Notes: generated by a model not told the origin, from the letters alone. Positions 33,316 to 42,647 are shown, counted from the stretch's first letter. The stretch is DNA of 64,000 bases from Anaerolineaceae bacterium UBA1363 (GCA_002306055.1 DBRR01000022.1:27089-91088), one strand, 5' to 3'. Numbers and translations are program-made.

Positions 33316-33942
33316 TTATAAGGTGATTTCGCGGTGACCGTAGCAGTTGGTGACGCACGTTTTACCGTGCATCGTTTCACGGGCTTTGAGGGGATTGTAG
33401 AGGTGGATATGCCCGTGCAGGTGCAATTTCGGGCTGAAATTCTCGATTAGCCAGCGGAAAGCGTCTACTCCCCTGTGGGCTGGATCATCCTCGTCGTGGA
33501 TTCCTGTTGGAGCCGCATGGGTGACAAATACGTCCAGGTAGCGCCCATAGCGCATTTTGTTAAACAGTAACTGGGGCACCAGCCCAAAAACCATCTGCCA
33601 CATCTGCCGTTGTGTGTACTGATAGGCGCGCTTGTTATAGAGTAAGCTGCCCTCGATGCCAGCCAGGATCAGATCTAACTGGGGATCGTAGATGACCTGA
33701 CGGTGCAGATTGATGGCACCTTGCGGTTGATGACGCACTTCTCCTTCACTGTCCTCCACGTCAAAGACATGATTGCCCTGGACGTAATAGAGGGGTAAAT
33801 CGAGCATGCTCACCACGTATTCAAGGTAGTACCAGGGTAGATCTCCGCAACTGATAACCGCATCCAATCCGGGAAATCGCTCCCGGATGCGGGAGCTGTA
33901 TACAGCAGGCACCTCCACATCGCTCAGGCAAAGCAGCTTCAT
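33316..33942 (-). CDS. Calcineurin-like metallophosphoesterase
   Basis: 208 residues from the ATG at 33942. Visible ligands are SDVE near the N-terminus, ISCGDLPWYY (GD motif), VQGNHVFD (GNH) and, at the end, THAAPTG and LHLHGHIH. The family hydrolyses phosphate mono- or diesters with two metals. The substrate is unknown. The start overlaps the acpS stop by 4 nt, making this the last gene of a tightly coupled operon. A longer in-frame start at 34014 lies within acpS and adds a Cys/Arg-rich run unlike the family. It is convergent with the phosphodiesterase gene, whose stop is only 4 nt away. Confidence 0.85.
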   Translation of the reverse strand: MKLLCLSDVEVPAVYSSRIRERFPGLDAVISCGDLPWYYLEYVVSMLDLPLYYVQGNHVFDVEDSEGEVRHQPQGAINLHRQVIYDPQLDLILAGIEGSLLYNKRAYQYTQRQMWQMVFGLVPQLLFNKMRYGRYLDVFVTHAAPTGIHDEDDPAHRGVDAFRWLIENFSPKLHLHGHIHLYNPLKARETMHGKTCVTNCYGHREITL

Positions 33943-34313
33943 TCGTCCCGCGCACTTTTTGCAACAGCGACTGCTGCAGCCATCCCGCCTTCGTGTGTGA
34001 TAGAAACCGCCCACTCATCCAACCCTTTTGCTTGTGCGACTTCCAATGCGACACCGTGGAGGAAAACGCTGGGTTCTCCGCTCGGGGCATGAAGTATTTC
34101 GATATCCTGCCATGCAACTTTGCCAATGCCGGTGCCCAGTGCTTTGGAAACGGCTTCCTTGGCAGTAAAGATTCCCGAAAGCATGTCATTCTCGCCTTGT
34201 GCCTGAGCGAGTTCGGTTTCGGTATAGACACGCCGCATAAAACGCGCTCTGATGGCGGGATTTACATCTGCCAGGCGGGAGATTCGCAGGAGGTCAATGC
34301 CGCATTTGATCAT
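33939..34313 (-). CDS. acpS: Holo-[acyl-carrier-protein] synthase
   Basis: 124 residues, typical length. GIDLLRISRLA carries the Mg-binding Asp, and FTAKEAVSKALGTGI the conserved Glu and Lys. ISHEGG/SITHE at the C-terminal end closes the family set. AcpS transfers phosphopantetheine from CoA to acyl carrier protein, which fatty acid synthesis requires. It overlaps both neighbours by 4 nt, between an M16 protease homologue and a phosphoesterase. Confidence 0.94.
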   Translation of the reverse strand: MIKCGIDLLRISRLADVNPAIRARFMRRVYTETELAQAQGENDMLSGIFTAKEAVSKALGTGIGKVAWQDIEILHAPSGEPSVFLHGVALEVAQAKGLDEWAVSITHEGGMAAAVAVAKSARDE

Positions 34314-35581
34314 TCGAGTGCCTTTCCGGCTGAGGCAATGACTAATTTATCCAGGTCCCAGTAGCGGCGAGCAGAAGCCAGAATCTCTTCTGCAGTAATG
34401 CTTTCGATGATGGAAGGCAGTTGGTGCAGGTGATCCAGGCTGTAACCATAGCGTTCGATGCTGACCAAAATGGAGGCAATACCGGCGTTGGTCTCGAGTG
34501 AGAGGGGGAGCCTCCCCATAGCCTGAGTCTTAACGTCCTGTAGTTCCTGCTCGGTCACTGGTTCACTACAAAACCGAACAAGCTCCTGTTTGAGCAGGGC
34601 GATTGCTTTTTCGAGATTGTCCGGATTGACCCCAGCCACGATCGTCCAGGCTGTTGGTCCGATACCAGCTCCCAGGTGGCTTGAGACCTCATATGCCAAA
34701 CCGGCTTTTTCGCGCACAACCTTACCGATGCGTCCCATCATGCCGTACTGTCCGAGAATGGAGTTTCCAATGGAACAGACCTGGTAATCACGGCTGACAG
34801 TCTTTGGGGCTGGAACGCCAATAATCAGGTCACTCTGATTTTTGCCTTCAAGTGCCACATGGCTGCGAATGGAGCTTGCAGGCGGCGTGAAAGGCGGGAG
34901 CGTCTCAGGAGGGGATTGGGTGTTGTTTTGCCAGGTGCCCAGGGTTCTTGAGAAGATTTCCCGTGCAACCTCTGGCTCAATGCCGCCACAGACAGCCATT
35001 ACCAGCCCGTTTGGACCGTAGTGGTTTGCGTGGAAAGATTCCAACTGCTCCAATCGAATACCAGAGACAGTCTGCGCGTAGCCGATTTCGGGGTGGGCAT
35101 AGGGGTGAGAGCCATAAAGGGCACGGTTGAAGGCTTGCGATGCCATTTCAGCGGTATCCTGGTTTTGAATGGCGATACCGGTCAGAATCTGATTTCGGAC
35201 ACGTTTGAACTGTTTCTCCGTGAATGCTGGCTCCTGGATGACCTCCACCAGTAAACTCCAGATGGTCTCAAGGTCTTCTCTGAGGCACTGACCAAAAAAG
35301 GTGGTCGAAAGGTGTCCTGTGCTCAGCGAGAGAGAAGCACCAATGCTTTCGATCTTGTCGTGCAGTTGCTGGAAGTTCAGATGCTTTGTGCCCGTCATCA
35401 GCATATCGGTTGTAAAGGATGCCAGGCCGTGCATTTCATCAGGATCCGCAATGGAACCTGGCTGCATGTAACCTGTGAAATACACTGCCGGGCTGGTCAG
35501 ATTTGGGTAGGCGAGCAGGGTTGTGCCGTTATTCCAGGTTTCGCGCAGGATGGTGCTGGAATCGGGCATCGAGTTGTTCAT
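34310..35581 (-). CDS. M16-family protease homologue, catalytic motif lost
   Basis: 423 residues from the ATG at 35581, which overlaps the preceding M16 stop by 4 nt. The zinc motif HxxEH of active M16 enzymes is replaced: aligned with its neighbour, residues 55-59 read SFTTD. The C-terminal half keeps the R/Y-type region seen in inactive partners (for example VREKAGLAYEVSSHLG near 305). As in mitochondrial processing peptidase and other two-gene M16 pairs, this is likely the non-catalytic, substrate-binding partner of the protein encoded just upstream. A longer in-frame start at 35713 lies inside the neighbour and is rejected. Confidence 0.86.
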   Translation of the reverse strand: MNNSMPDSSTILRETWNNGTTLLAYPNLTSPAVYFTGYMQPGSIADPDEMHGLASFTTDMLMTGTKHLNFQQLHDKIESIGASLSLSTGHLSTTFFGQCLREDLETIWSLLVEVIQEPAFTEKQFKRVRNQILTGIAIQNQDTAEMASQAFNRALYGSHPYAHPEIGYAQTVSGIRLEQLESFHANHYGPNGLVMAVCGGIEPEVAREIFSRTLGTWQNNTQSPPETLPPFTPPASSIRSHVALEGKNQSDLIIGVPAPKTVSRDYQVCSIGNSILGQYGMMGRIGKVVREKAGLAYEVSSHLGAGIGPTAWTIVAGVNPDNLEKAIALLKQELVRFCSEPVTEQELQDVKTQAMGRLPLSLETNAGIASILVSIERYGYSLDHLHQLPSIIESITAEEILASARRYWDLDKLVIASAGKALE

Positions 35582-36882
35582 GAACCCTCCTGCGTGTTGC
35601 TCGCGCGGTAAACTCCAACCACGCGTTGATCTTCCCGCAAATACTTTTGAGCAGTTTTGAGCACTTGTCTGGGCGTGACCGAGCTCAGGCGGGTCAGATA
35701 CTCTGCAACCCACTGATAGTCTGCAAACGAACTGGCATAGCCCATCCAGAAACCCTGGTTGGTGATGTTTTCACTGCTATACGCGAAGAGCGCGCGGGCT
35801 TGCTTGATGGCGCGTTCGATCTCCCGAATGCTTAGTTCACTGGAGGTAATTTGGTGGATTTGCTCATCAATGATTTTCAATGCAGCCCCGGGGTTCCCGT
35901 CCGGCTGGATAGTCGCGAAAACCTTATACACACCAGGGTCGATGTTCGCGGAAAGATCTCCAAAAACTGAGGCAGCATAATCCTCTTCAACCAGGGCTTG
36001 ATAAAGCCTTGAAGTACGGTTGTTGATGCTGCCACTGCCAAACATGTTAAGGGATGAAGGTCCGCTCAGCAAGCTTTCAATAATAGTATAAGCAAAAAAA
36101 TCCGGATCACTGGCAGCAGGGCAGCGCCAGGCAATTTCCAGGTAGTTTGCCTCGCCGGGACCTTCCATTTCAACCAGATCGCCGTGGTTAAGCGTTTTTT
36201 CAGGGATTGGAATACTCCTGTTCATTGGAACCGATTGGATACCGCCAAACAAATTTTCCACCTCTTCCAGAACGGTATGAGGAGAAATATCACCGGCAAT
36301 GCAAAGAATTGCGTTCGCGGGTTGATAATAATTACGGTAATGCTGGTATAGATCATCCCGGGTGATGCCAATCAGGTCCTCTTTGGAGCCCAGAACTTCA
36401 TTACGGTAGGGGTGGGATTGGAAGGAGTGCAGCTGCACAGCTTCATCCAGCCGAAACTCGGGATAGTTTTCGGACCCCTCGCGTTCAGAGAGGATTACGG
36501 TGCGCTCGGTCTCCACTTCCTCAGGGTCGAAAAGGCTATTGACCATGCGGTCAGCTTCGAGCTCGAGGGTTGCATGCAGGTGGGCTGATGGCATCGTCTC
36601 AAAATAGGTTGTCCAATCCGAGCTGGTGAAGGCGTTTGCATAACCACCGACGCGCGATACCAGGTTGTCGATATCTTCGCCGGTATATTTCCGGGTGCCT
36701 TTGAACTGCATGTGCTCCACCCAGTGGCTCAAGCCGGTCTTTCCCGGGAGTTCATTCCTCGATCCGATTCCATACCAAATCCAGGTGCTCGTCACCGGGG
36801 CGGTATGAATTTCCTTGAGCATCACACGCAGTCCATTTTTGAGCTGAAACTGATGAAGATTATGATTTAGATTGATGGGCAT
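35578..36882 (-). CDS. M16-family zinc protease, catalytic subunit
   Basis: 434 residues from the ATG at 36882. His53-Trp-Val-Glu56-His57 is the inverted zinc motif HxxEH, followed by FKGT. The third ligand Glu is expected in the downstream ETERTVILSER region (about 130). No signal peptide is seen, so it should act in the cytoplasm on short peptides or unfolded segments. It overlaps the inactive M16 partner by 4 nt. The upstream in-frame ATG at 36969 lies within the preceding gene and gives a poorly conserved extension. No strong Shine-Dalgarno is visible. Confidence 0.9.
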   Translation of the reverse strand: MPINLNHNLHQFQLKNGLRVMLKEIHTAPVTSTWIWYGIGSRNELPGKTGLSHWVEHMQFKGTRKYTGEDIDNLVSRVGGYANAFTSSDWTTYFETMPSAHLHATLELEADRMVNSLFDPEEVETERTVILSEREGSENYPEFRLDEAVQLHSFQSHPYRNEVLGSKEDLIGITRDDLYQHYRNYYQPANAILCIAGDISPHTVLEEVENLFGGIQSVPMNRSIPIPEKTLNHGDLVEMEGPGEANYLEIAWRCPAASDPDFFAYTIIESLLSGPSSLNMFGSGSINNRTSRLYQALVEEDYAASVFGDLSANIDPGVYKVFATIQPDGNPGAALKIIDEQIHQITSSELSIREIERAIKQARALFAYSSENITNQGFWMGYASSFADYQWVAEYLTRLSSVTPRQVLKTAQKYLREDQRVVGVYRASNTQEGS

Positions 36883-36887
36883 GGGGA

Positions 36888-37400
36888 TCAGGATCTGCTT
36901 TGTTTGGTCACGCTTTGTTCTTTGGGGAGGTAATTCTTTGGTCTGAGCAGTAAAAGCAACCCGATGCAAATGACGATAATGCCAATCATCACACCGCGTG
37001 ACTGCAGCGTGCCGAGTAAGACATAGGGGAGAGGGTTGGTGCCAAAGCCAAAGGCGTCCGCAAGCGCTGTAAAGACACAGATCACATAACCGGTGGCAAT
37101 GATGCGCGTGCCAAAATCAGCCCTGAGCGGCTTGGGACCGCCATTCCAAAAGGCGATGAGCACACCAGTCGCGGAAAGGGTCATCAGTCCGATCCCGAGC
37201 AGGATAACGATGATCTGCACGAAGCCAATATACCTTCCCCGATCCAGGCCAAAAAGGTCAGGTCGCAAGCCAGTCAACAAAATCAAAAAACCCAGCATCA
37301 GACCAGTCAGCCCTGCCCTGACCTGGAACTTCGGAAAGGTTCCCGGTTTGACGGTTTTTTTAGGGTTGTTAGGGTCTAGCAAAACATCTGGTTGGCTCAA
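36888..37400 (-). CDS. Small membrane protein, unknown
   Basis: 170 residues with about four hydrophobic helices (near 30-45, 60-85, 100-118 and 138-155) and a soluble N-terminal ~25 residues. No motif is recognised. It lies 15 nt after the M19 dipeptidase and 5 nt before the M16 start, so it is part of the operon. Confidence 0.75.
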   Translation of the reverse strand: MSQPDVLLDPNNPKKTVKPGTFPKFQVRAGLTGLMLGFLILLTGLRPDLFGLDRGRYIGFVQIIVILLGIGLMTLSATGVLIAFWNGGPKPLRADFGTRIIATGYVICVFTALADAFGFGTNPLPYVLLGTLQSRGVMIGIIVICIGLLLLLRPKNYLPKEQSVTKQSRS

Positions 37401-37415
37401 AGAGGTTCCTTCGTC

Positions 37416-38504
37416 TTAATCAGGCAGCGTAGTTTCGACCATGTCGAGGAAGTTCCCCGACGCGATCCTGTCAATCTCTTTAGAATCATACCCTAATTCT
37501 TCAAGGAAGGGAAACAGACGCGGTAAATCAGCGATGGTGTCGATTTCTACGGGCACTTTTTCAACCCCAAGCCCGCCATCAAAATCAGTGCCAATACCCA
37601 CGTGGCGCACGTCACCTGCAACCTGGCAGATGTAGTCGATCTGTTCTGCCACCAATCGAAGCGAGACGGCAGGTTTACCACCGTCTTCGTTCCAATCAGC
37701 GTTGAGGAAAGCGTTGATAGGCATAACACCTATCACCCCATTGCGGGCGATCAGTTTGTTGATTACCTGATCGCTCAGGAGTCTGTTTGAGTTATAGCCC
37801 TTTACCAGTTTTGCGGCATTGGCATGGCTGGCGATGATTTGCCCGGGGTAAAGATCCAGGCACTCAAGCGCTGCCGGTTCGTCCATGTGGGAAAGATCGA
37901 GCACAAAGCCAACCTCTGCCATCGCGCGGATGAGGTCCTTACCTTCAGCAGTGAGCTTACCAGGTTCCCTGGTTCCTCCGCAAAAGCGATTACCTGCCCA
38001 GGCTAACCCGATGATGCGCAGACCGCGTTCCCACCAGTCTGGGAGTTCATCCAAATCGACGATACCTTCCGCACCTTCCATCAGGGGGATGATTCCGATT
38101 GGTTTCAGCGTGTTAGTTTGGGTTTGCCAAAGATCCAAGTGGCTTTTGAGGTCCCCTTTGGTGAGGACAAGGCGAAAAGCGTCGGATTGGGTCTCTGCCA
38201 ATTTGTGGTAGAAGTCCAACTGATTCCAGTAGATGCGATGGGCTTCGGTCGGTGTGCTGTAATACTGCTCCCCCTTAAAGTTGGGGTTGCGGCGGCGCTC
38301 AGGAACTGAAAAGAGCGTCCCAAAAACCAACCCCACCTGGGCGGCGTTGTACTCAGGCAAGCCAAGCAGGGATGCTCCACCGTAGGCGTCGTTGCCGGTT
38401 TGGCGATCGCGCAAGCGGGTCTGAGCATTTGGCAGCCTGTAATCGCGACCGAGTACGGTCATGTTATAGGCAAGGTCCTGGTGGGCGTCAAGGATAAAGG
38501 GCAT
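37416..38504 (-). CDS. Membrane dipeptidase-like peptidase (M19)
   Basis: 362 residues. Zinc ligands typical of renal dipeptidases are visible: DAHQD at residues 6-10, Glu in IPLMEGAEG near 143, His in LDLSHMDEP near 205, SHAN near 228 and GTDFDGG near 308. The enzyme cleaves dipeptides and some beta-lactams or D-amino-acid dipeptides. No signal peptide is visible, so it is probably cytosolic here. Its ATG lies only 6 nt after the T run of the rpsA terminator, leaving no room for a separate ribosome-binding site past the hairpin. Confidence 0.9.
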   Translation of the reverse strand: MPFILDAHQDLAYNMTVLGRDYRLPNAQTRLRDRQTGNDAYGGASLLGLPEYNAAQVGLVFGTLFSVPERRRNPNFKGEQYYSTPTEAHRIYWNQLDFYHKLAETQSDAFRLVLTKGDLKSHLDLWQTQTNTLKPIGIIPLMEGAEGIVDLDELPDWWERGLRIIGLAWAGNRFCGGTREPGKLTAEGKDLIRAMAEVGFVLDLSHMDEPAALECLDLYPGQIIASHANAAKLVKGYNSNRLLSDQVINKLIARNGVIGVMPINAFLNADWNEDGGKPAVSLRLVAEQIDYICQVAGDVRHVGIGTDFDGGLGVEKVPVEIDTIADLPRLFPFLEELGYDSKEIDRIASGNFLDMVETTLPD

Positions 38505-38510
38505 GGGTAG

Positions 38511-38539
38511 AAAAAAACGCCGGATTTTTGCCGGCGTTT
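38511..38539 (-). terminator. rpsA terminator abutting the next start codon
   Basis: On the minus strand AAACGCCGG and CCGGCGTTT form a stem followed by seven T. The dipeptidase ATG follows 6 nt later. Confidence 0.85.
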
Positions 38540-38554
38540 CTATTTGTTGAATAA

Positions 38555-40069
38555 TTAGTCTTCTTTAACTTCTTCGTCGGCTTCGGCTTCGGCCGCTTCA
38601 ACGGTTTCTGTAACTGCTTCGGGGGCTTCGGCTGGGGCTTCTTCGACAGTTTCCTGGACTTCCTCAACGGCTTCTGCAACTGCTTCGGGAGCTTCGGCTG
38701 TGGTTTCTTCGACAGTTTCCTGGACTTCCTCAACGGTTTCTGCAACTGCTTCGGGAGCCTCGGCTGTAGCTTTTTCCACAACTTCTTCAGCGGGTTTGGG
38801 AGTTTCTTCGCCGAGCATGGTGGCGATGGTCTCACCTTCAGTGCTGCGGGTCAGGTCGAAATCGGCAGCCAGGGACTTCCAGTCAGAGTCTGCATAAGCG
38901 GGTGAATCCACGCGCCGCATGCTCAAGCCGATGCGATGGTCTTCATCCTCGATTTTCAGAATGCGCAGTGTGACGACGTCGCCAACTTTAACAACTTCCT
39001 TAGGGTGATCCACGCGGCGGTCACTCAGCTCGGAAATGTGAATCAGACCTTCGAGATCCCCAGGAACGTTCAGACGCGCAAAAGCACCGAAACTAGTCAG
39101 ACGAGTAATTTCACCTTCAACCAATTGACCGATCTTGAGGTTTTTGACCTGCTCTGACCACGGGTCTCCCTGCAGTTGGCGAATGGACAGCCCAATGCGG
39201 CGGCGTTCGCGGTCAATGCTGATGATCTTTACCTTTACTTCTTCCCCGACCTTCAGTACTTCACTGGGGTTTACGACCCGATCCCAGGAAATCTCGGACA
39301 TGTGGACCAGCCCATCAGCTCCGCCGATGTTGACGAAAGCGCCAAAATCTGCGAGGCTGGTGACCCGACCCTTGCGCACTTCGCCTTCGGTCAGTTCTTC
39401 CAGGACCTTGTCGCGGATCATGTCGCGCGTTTCGGTACTAGCAGCACGTTCACTAAGGATCAGGCGATGGCGCTCTCGGTCGACTTCGATAACACAAACA
39501 GTAATCGGATCACCGACAAAACTTTTATATTTGGCCTCAGGGGTCTCACCGGACATGGATAGCCTGCGGCTGAGACTGAGTTGGGAAGCAGGGATGAAGC
39601 CACGTATTGTAGACAACGGAACAAGCAGCCCACCTTTGTTATAACCAACAACGGTCGATTCTAAGCGTTCTCCAGAAGCCAGGGCGGCTTCAGCATCGAT
39701 CCAGCTTTGTTCTTCCACCGCGCGAACGAACGAAAGAATTAGATTTCCTTCCTGATCATGTGGAGTGACCACATATACCGGGATGGCTTTACCAACCTCG
39801 AAAGTTGCAAGTACTTCTGCGGGGATCGCCTCTAATTCCTTACCGACGATCAGTCCCTCCGACTTGGCACCAACACTGACCAGGATCTGTGACCCTGAAA
39901 TGCTGGCGATGATACCGTCACGGATTTCGCCCGCGACTGGCATTTGGAAAGAAAAGTCCTCAGAATCGAGATATTCTCCCATCAAACTTTCCATGGTTTG
40001 TTCTTTTTCGTCTTCCTGATTACTCTCCTGGTTTTGCTCCTGCTTACTACTGGCGTCGTTGTCTGACAT
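38555..40069 (-). CDS. rpsA: 30S ribosomal protein S1
   Basis: 504 residues. Four S1/OB-fold RNA-binding repeats begin near 45, 130, 218 and 305, with clear signatures such as GRVTSLADFGAFVNIGGADG and GEITRLTSFGAFARL. S1 docks mRNA on the 30S subunit. E. coli has six repeats, and four is common elsewhere. The C-terminal ~65 residues are an acidic tail of three 22-residue repeats (APEAVAETVEEVQETVEE). The N-terminal 30 residues are Asp/Glu/Gln-rich. The hairpin terminator follows 15 nt after the stop. Confidence 0.94.
   Translation of the reverse strand: MSDNDASSKQEQNQESNQEDEKEQTMESLMGEYLDSEDFSFQMPVAGEIRDGIIASISGSQILVSVGAKSEGLIVGKELEAIPAEVLATFEVGKAIPVYVVTPHDQEGNLILSFVRAVEEQSWIDAEAALASGERLESTVVGYNKGGLLVPLSTIRGFIPASQLSLSRRLSMSGETPEAKYKSFVGDPITVCVIEVDRERHRLILSERAASTETRDMIRDKVLEELTEGEVRKGRVTSLADFGAFVNIGGADGLVHMSEISWDRVVNPSEVLKVGEEVKVKIISIDRERRRIGLSIRQLQGDPWSEQVKNLKIGQLVEGEITRLTSFGAFARLNVPGDLEGLIHISELSDRRVDHPKEVVKVGDVVTLRILKIEDEDHRIGLSMRRVDSPAYADSDWKSLAADFDLTRSTEGETIATMLGEETPKPAEEVVEKATAEAPEAVAETVEEVQETVEETTAEAPEAVAEAVEEVQETVEEAPAEAPEAVTETVEAAEAEADEEVKED
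38570..38770 (-). repeat. Coding tandem repeat in the rpsA tail (66-bp period)
   Basis: Three copies of a 66-bp unit encode 22 residues of the form AEAPEAVAETVEEVQETVEE. The first two are nearly identical and the last has drifted. The antisense frames over it give long Lys/Pro-rich open frames that are artefacts. Confidence 0.8.
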
Positions 40070-40192
40070 TGAATGAACTCCGAATTAAGATTTGGAAATG
40101 ATTATAGACCCAGAATCAGAATCCCGCAACCCGAATTGCCAAAAAGGATCGAGGAAACCTTCGATCTCACAGCGATATCAGGCCTAAAAGGC

Positions 40193-42550
40193 TTATTCTT
40201 CCTTGAGTGGGGGGTAATCGCCCCAATCTAGGACCTCTCGCGTGCCCGTTTGAGGATGGGCTGCGCTAATAATGCCCTGTTCTTCCAGCTTTTCAACCAG
40301 GCGTGACGCGCGTGTATAGCCAATGCGTAGTTTTCGCTGCAGCATTGAGACGGAGGCGCGTCCTTCCTTGCGAATGATGCGCAGGGCTTCTTCGGTCAGT
40401 GGGTCCTCATCCGGATCTTTTTGGAGTTCTTTCCAAAGAGGTTCCTGGGTCAGGGGAAGACTATTTCCGCTGGTATAGAGCGCTTTGTCAGGGCGTTCCG
40501 GGGCACCGTTGGCGGTGGATTGTGCCTGCCAGAAACGCGCCAAGCGGGACACTTCCTCTTCTGAGACGTAGGCACCCTGCAGCCTGACAGGGGCAGGAGC
40601 ATCCGGAGCCTGGAAGAGCATATCACCACGGCCAAGCAGGCGTTCTGCACCAGGCTGGTCCAGGATGACCCGGCTATCCATATTGGATGCGACTGCAAAA
40701 GCGATTCGCGCAGGGAAGTTGGCTTTGATCAAACCGGTGATCACGTCCGTTGAAGGGCGCTGCGTGGCGATGATGAGGTGAATGCCTGTTGCACGCGCCA
40801 GCTGCGCCAGCCTGGTCAGACAGCGTTCGGTTTCATCCGGTGCCAGCAGCATCATGTCTGCCAGTTCATCGATGACCACAACGATATACGGCAGTGTTTT
40901 GCCGCCTTCCGTGCTGACTTTCTTGTTGTATTCCTCGAGATTTCGGACGCCAAAATTTTCAAATATGCGGTAGCGCAGATCCATCTCACGCAGCATCCAT
41001 TGCAGGGCGCCGACCACTTTCTCCGGGTCCATGATCACATCTGTCAGAAGGTGAGGGATACCGTTATAGACAGAGAATTCCACTCTTTTGGGGTCCACCA
41101 GGAGCAGCCGTAGTTGATCAGGGTTGAGGCTTAGCAAGTAACCCGTCAGAATCGCGTTTACGCAGACGGACTTACCAGAGCCAGTTGTTCCGGCGATCAA
41201 GAGATGCGGCATGGCGGTCAGATCGGTGGTGGTGGGGACTCCGGTTACATCCTTGCCAAGTGCGAATTTGAGGGGAGACTTGTTGTTCTGGTAGGGGAGG
41301 CTGGTTACAAGCTCGAGCATGGACACCATGCTTGTTTTGAGATTCGGAACTTCGATGCCAACATAACCCTTACCAGGAACCGGTGCCTGGATGCGAATTC
41401 GGGAAGCCTTGAGTGCCATCGCCAGATCATCCCCCAGGCGGGTAATATTACTTACCCTCACACGCGTTCGCCCGTTGCGGCTTTCGTTGTATTCCGGTTC
41501 CACTCCGAACATCGTAATTGCAGGACCGCGCCTGATCTCGACAACCTTGCCTGGCGCGTTGAAGGAGCGCAAGGTTTCTTCGATCACCCGCGCCTTGTCC
41601 TCATCGGATTCCTCGTCGACAGGGGCAGTCTGGATTGGATTAAGGATCTCTTCGGGTTCAGGCAGTACCCAGGTTTTTACAGGTGTGCCTGCCTCACTCG
41701 TCATTGCACTGGAGACGGATGAACTGACAACAGGTTCGATTGGACCAGTCTGATGGGTCACGCCCTCTAATTCTTCAGTCTCATTGATCTCTTGCAGTCC
41801 TTCAGCCTTCCGGTGGCGTTCTTCCGCTTTCTTGAGCAGGAAATTAGCGAATCTTGAATGACTGTGCTTGAATTTTTCCGCCAGCCAGCTCACAAGGTCC
41901 GACATGGAAAGATCAATCAAGAGTACCAGGGCAACAAGCAGCCAGGCAACCAGGACGATTATGGTGCCGGCTTTGCCCAAGCCAGTCTCCAAAGCACGAT
42001 AGATCCCTCCGCCGAGGATTCCGCCACCAGCAGGGGTGGACACGCCGCCAAAACCGACATCCAGCAATTGGAACCAGCTAAGCAGGTTGAAAAAGACCAG
42101 CACCACTCCGATAACCCTTTCGGAGGACACTCCCGGGAACCTGTCCATCTTTGAGAGCAAGAACCAGGCACCAATCAGTAGAAGAACAAGCGGTAAAGCG
42201 TACGCTCCCCAACCGATCCAACGCCGCAAAAAGTTCGACCAAATTAGCGTGAGACCGCCGGAATTGGCGGTCAAAAGGCTCACAAGGGTAAGCAAACCAA
42301 TGACTACCATTACGATTCCAGCAATATCCACTTTACGTTCAGCTGAAAGAGGTGTCGGTGCTGGCTGGGTAATCTTTTTGCGGGGAGCTGCAGTTTTGGT
42401 AGTAACAGGATTCCTTGAACGGGAAGCTTGGGGGGTGTTTTTTCTGGCACGGCTTGGCGTTCTGTTCGTGGTGCCCGATTTCTTTTTGCTTCCAGTTCTT
42501 TTTTTGGTTTTACTCGTTGCTGCACTCCGCGCCATTGCGATACGACTCAC
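40193..42550 (-). CDS. ftsK: DNA translocase FtsK/SpoIIIE
   Basis: 785 residues. A Lys/Arg/Thr-rich N-terminus (1-70) is followed by four membrane helices (about 75-240) and a linker. The motor domain has LLIAGTTGSGKSVCVNAIL (Walker A), VVVIDELADMM (Walker B) and IIATQRPSTDVITG. The C-terminal gamma winged helix (GRASVSMLQRKLRIGYTRASRLV) reads KOPS-type sequences. It pumps chromosome DNA at the septum. The start is GTG at 42550, or ATG at 42535. Just upstream on the minus strand is an extended -10, TGC-TATAAT (42568-42573), and an AAAGGAAA. Confidence 0.95.
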   Translation of the reverse strand: MSRIAMARSAATSKTKKRTGSKKKSGTTNRTPSRARKNTPQASRSRNPVTTKTAAPRKKITQPAPTPLSAERKVDIAGIVMVVIGLLTLVSLLTANSGGLTLIWSNFLRRWIGWGAYALPLVLLLIGAWFLLSKMDRFPGVSSERVIGVVLVFFNLLSWFQLLDVGFGGVSTPAGGGILGGGIYRALETGLGKAGTIIVLVAWLLVALVLLIDLSMSDLVSWLAEKFKHSHSRFANFLLKKAEERHRKAEGLQEINETEELEGVTHQTGPIEPVVSSSVSSAMTSEAGTPVKTWVLPEPEEILNPIQTAPVDEESDEDKARVIEETLRSFNAPGKVVEIRRGPAITMFGVEPEYNESRNGRTRVRVSNITRLGDDLAMALKASRIRIQAPVPGKGYVGIEVPNLKTSMVSMLELVTSLPYQNNKSPLKFALGKDVTGVPTTTDLTAMPHLLIAGTTGSGKSVCVNAILTGYLLSLNPDQLRLLLVDPKRVEFSVYNGIPHLLTDVIMDPEKVVGALQWMLREMDLRYRIFENFGVRNLEEYNKKVSTEGGKTLPYIVVVIDELADMMLLAPDETERCLTRLAQLARATGIHLIIATQRPSTDVITGLIKANFPARIAFAVASNMDSRVILDQPGAERLLGRGDMLFQAPDAPAPVRLQGAYVSEEEVSRLARFWQAQSTANGAPERPDKALYTSGNSLPLTQEPLWKELQKDPDEDPLTEEALRIIRKEGRASVSMLQRKLRIGYTRASRLVEKLEEQGIISAAHPQTGTREVLDWGDYPPLKEE

Positions 42551-42567
42551 TTTCCTTTGCTCTTCGA

Positions 42568-42573
42568 ATTATA
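42568..42573 (-). promoter_or_regulatory. Extended -10 for ftsK
   Basis: TGCTATAAT on the minus strand, about 18 nt before the GTG start, divergent from the rho promoter. Confidence 0.55.
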
Positions 42574-42647
42574 GCATGCGAACTTTAGTCTCTGTTATGG
42601 CTTTGCTAACGCTCAAAGATTATTTTAAAATCTCTTGTAGGTTTGGC

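Noticed and set aside
38488..38835. Lys/Pro-rich 115-residue frame antisense-like to the S1 tail
   Set aside because: It is a shifted reading of the 66-bp coding repeats, low in complexity, and ends inside the dipeptidase gene.
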